This document shows, piece after piece, positions 7,390 to 7,891 of a DNA stretch of 7,891 nt. The notes beneath the pieces are model-generated. The model searched no databases. It saw only the letters and a list, made by a program, of their open reading frames with translations, and had not been told where the DNA came from. How positions within the stretch are numbered: the first letter of the stretch is position 1; every line of letters starts with the position of its first letter. A program made the translations under genes and the position numbers. Source of the stretch: Lysobacterales bacterium (lineage in GTDB: Bacteria; Pseudomonadota; Gammaproteobacteria; Xanthomonadales; SZUA-36); assembly GCA_026196445.1 (NCBI GenBank), contig JAPHTE010000078.1:1-7891 (forward strand), read 5' to 3'.

Positions 7390-7441
7390 AAATCGGTCTC
7401 AATTCCTTTTGAACACCGATTTCATTCTCATATCTCGGTGT
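7390..7441. repeat. Three-segment inverted repeat allowing two mutually exclusive hairpins
   Basis: AAATCGGT (7390-7397) is the exact reverse complement of ACCGATTT (7415-7422). ACACCGA (7413-7419) is the exact reverse complement of TCGGTGT (7435-7441). The middle segment is shared, so either an upstream 8-bp or a downstream 7-bp stem can form, with loops of 17 and 15 bases. Neither stem is followed by a U-tract on either strand. It may be part of a bidirectional termination region; a functional switch is speculation. Confidence 0.35.
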
Positions 7442-7700
7442 CCGGCTACCTTCCCACCTGACTACCTGTTTTCGTCGCCACCCGACAAAAGCAAATAGCC
7501 GGTGTTCAGGTTTTCGCAGGGGTCCCGGTTCGCTTAGGGGAGTCAGCAAGGGGTAAACTGAACAAGCGCCCGGTAACCACCATCTATGATGTTACGCCCG
7601 GTGTCTGAATATATATTGAAACGAAGATGAATTTAAACTAAATCTTTTGTGAACAGCAGTTAAGGCGCAACAACACAAACTGGATAAACAACAAGTCCTC

Positions 7701-7891
7701 TCATGCAACCCTGAGCCGGTAACCCAGTCCACGTACCGTTTCGATGAACGACTCCGCATTCTCGGCGTCGATTTTCTTGCGCAACTTTCCGATATAAACG
7801 TCCACTACGTTGGTCAGCGGGTCCATGTTGAGGCCCCACACGTTGCTCAGGATGCGTTCACGGCTGAACAGGGTACCTGGGTTGCTCATCA
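7701..7891 (-). CDS. OmpR/PhoB-family response regulator, C-terminal DNA-binding domain only
   Basis: The minus-strand frame is open from the window edge to the TGA read at 7703-7701. The visible 62 residues are the second half of a winged-helix output domain. FSRERILSNVWG is the helix after the initial beta-sheet, TNVVDVYIGKLRKKID is the recognition-helix region, and FIETVRGLGYRLRVA is the C-terminal wing ending at the usual place. The Met at 7889-7887 is probably internal: it falls where family members read LM-x-NPG, and the preceding partial codon (xTG) fits a Leu. The receiver domain, start codon and any partner kinase lie outside the window. The gene converges on the exporter operon and does not share its transcription unit, so a regulatory link is possible but not shown. 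The target genes and inducing signal cannot be told from this fragment. Confidence 0.92.
   Translation of the reverse strand, partial: MSNPGTLFSRERILSNVWGLNMDPLTNVVDVYIGKLRKKIDAENAESFIETVRGLGYRLRVA

Larger units (their letters stand above)
7320..7700. other. Gene-free spacer between convergent genes
   Basis: These 381 bases separate the 3' ends of two convergent genes, so a promoter is not required. I see no credible coding frame, tRNA or mobile-element end. The spacer holds the hairpin at 7320-7352, a set of overlapping inverted repeats at 7390-7441, an 8-base direct repeat CGCCCGGT (7567-7574 and 7595-7602) and the hexamer CGGTGT three times (7436, 7500, 7600). From about 7605 to 7695 the composition turns noticeably AT-rich. 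No good terminator with a U-tract is visible for the minus-strand gene. Confidence 0.6.

Noticed and set aside
7249..7461. Plus-strand open frame of 70 codons spanning the end of the lipoprotein gene and the spacer
   Set aside because: It starts inside the lipoprotein gene in another frame, covers the 7320-7352 hairpin and half of the inverted repeats, and shows no protein-like features.
7521..7550. tRNA-like T-arm (GGTTCG flanked by TCCC and GGGA)
   Set aside because: The loop would be 10-11 bases rather than 7, the stem has only four pairs, and there are no acceptor, D or anticodon arms at the right distance.
7605..7695. AT-rich tract resembling a promoter region (ATATATATT, TTTAAACTAAAT)
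   Set aside because: Both flanking genes converge on this spacer, so no gene inside the window would use it. No paired -35 and -10 elements with good spacing stand out.

Overview
This window most likely comes from the chromosome of a Gram-negative, GC-rich bacterium, plausibly a proteobacterium. The evidence is a periplasmic adaptor with a TolC-docking motif, a lipoprotein with a Ser at +2 that predicts outer-membrane sorting, dense same-strand gene packing and GC-rich wobble positions. Nothing in the sequence fixes the genus. There are no RNA genes, insertion sequences, phage genes or CRISPR arrays.

Positions 1-7319 look like one plus-strand transcription unit whose promoter and first gene start lie upstream of the window. 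It begins with a DevBCA-type ABC exporter: the C-terminal two thirds or so of a DevB/HlyD adaptor (1-713), a DevC permease (723-1871) and a DevA-type ATPase (1871-3202). The ATPase carries an extra C-terminal GAF domain. A cyclic-nucleotide-binding plus patatin (NTE-type) phospholipase follows (3202-5025). The last gene encodes a large lipoprotein with a DUF2914 domain and a cysteine-rich helical region (5046-7319). The junctions devC/devA-GAF (TGATG) and devA-GAF/phospholipase (TAATG) overlap by one base, which suggests translational coupling and stoichiometric production.

The unusual feature is that two successive, coupled genes each carry a domain of a cyclic-nucleotide-sensing family: a GAF domain with an NKFDE-type signature on the exporter's ATPase, and a CRP-like domain with an intact phosphate-binding cassette on the lipase. 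Together with an exporter family known for lipid-type cargo and an outer-membrane lipoprotein, this suggests a second-messenger-gated envelope lipid remodelling and export module. That function is inference; ligand and cargo are unknown.

A gene-free region of about 380 bases (7320-7700) separates this operon from a convergent minus-strand gene. Only the C-terminal DNA-binding domain of that gene, an OmpR/PhoB-type response regulator, is inside the window (7701-7891). The gap contains a perfect 8-bp hairpin directly after the operon, a three-segment set of mutually exclusive inverted repeats, short direct repeats and an AT-rich tract next to the regulator gene.
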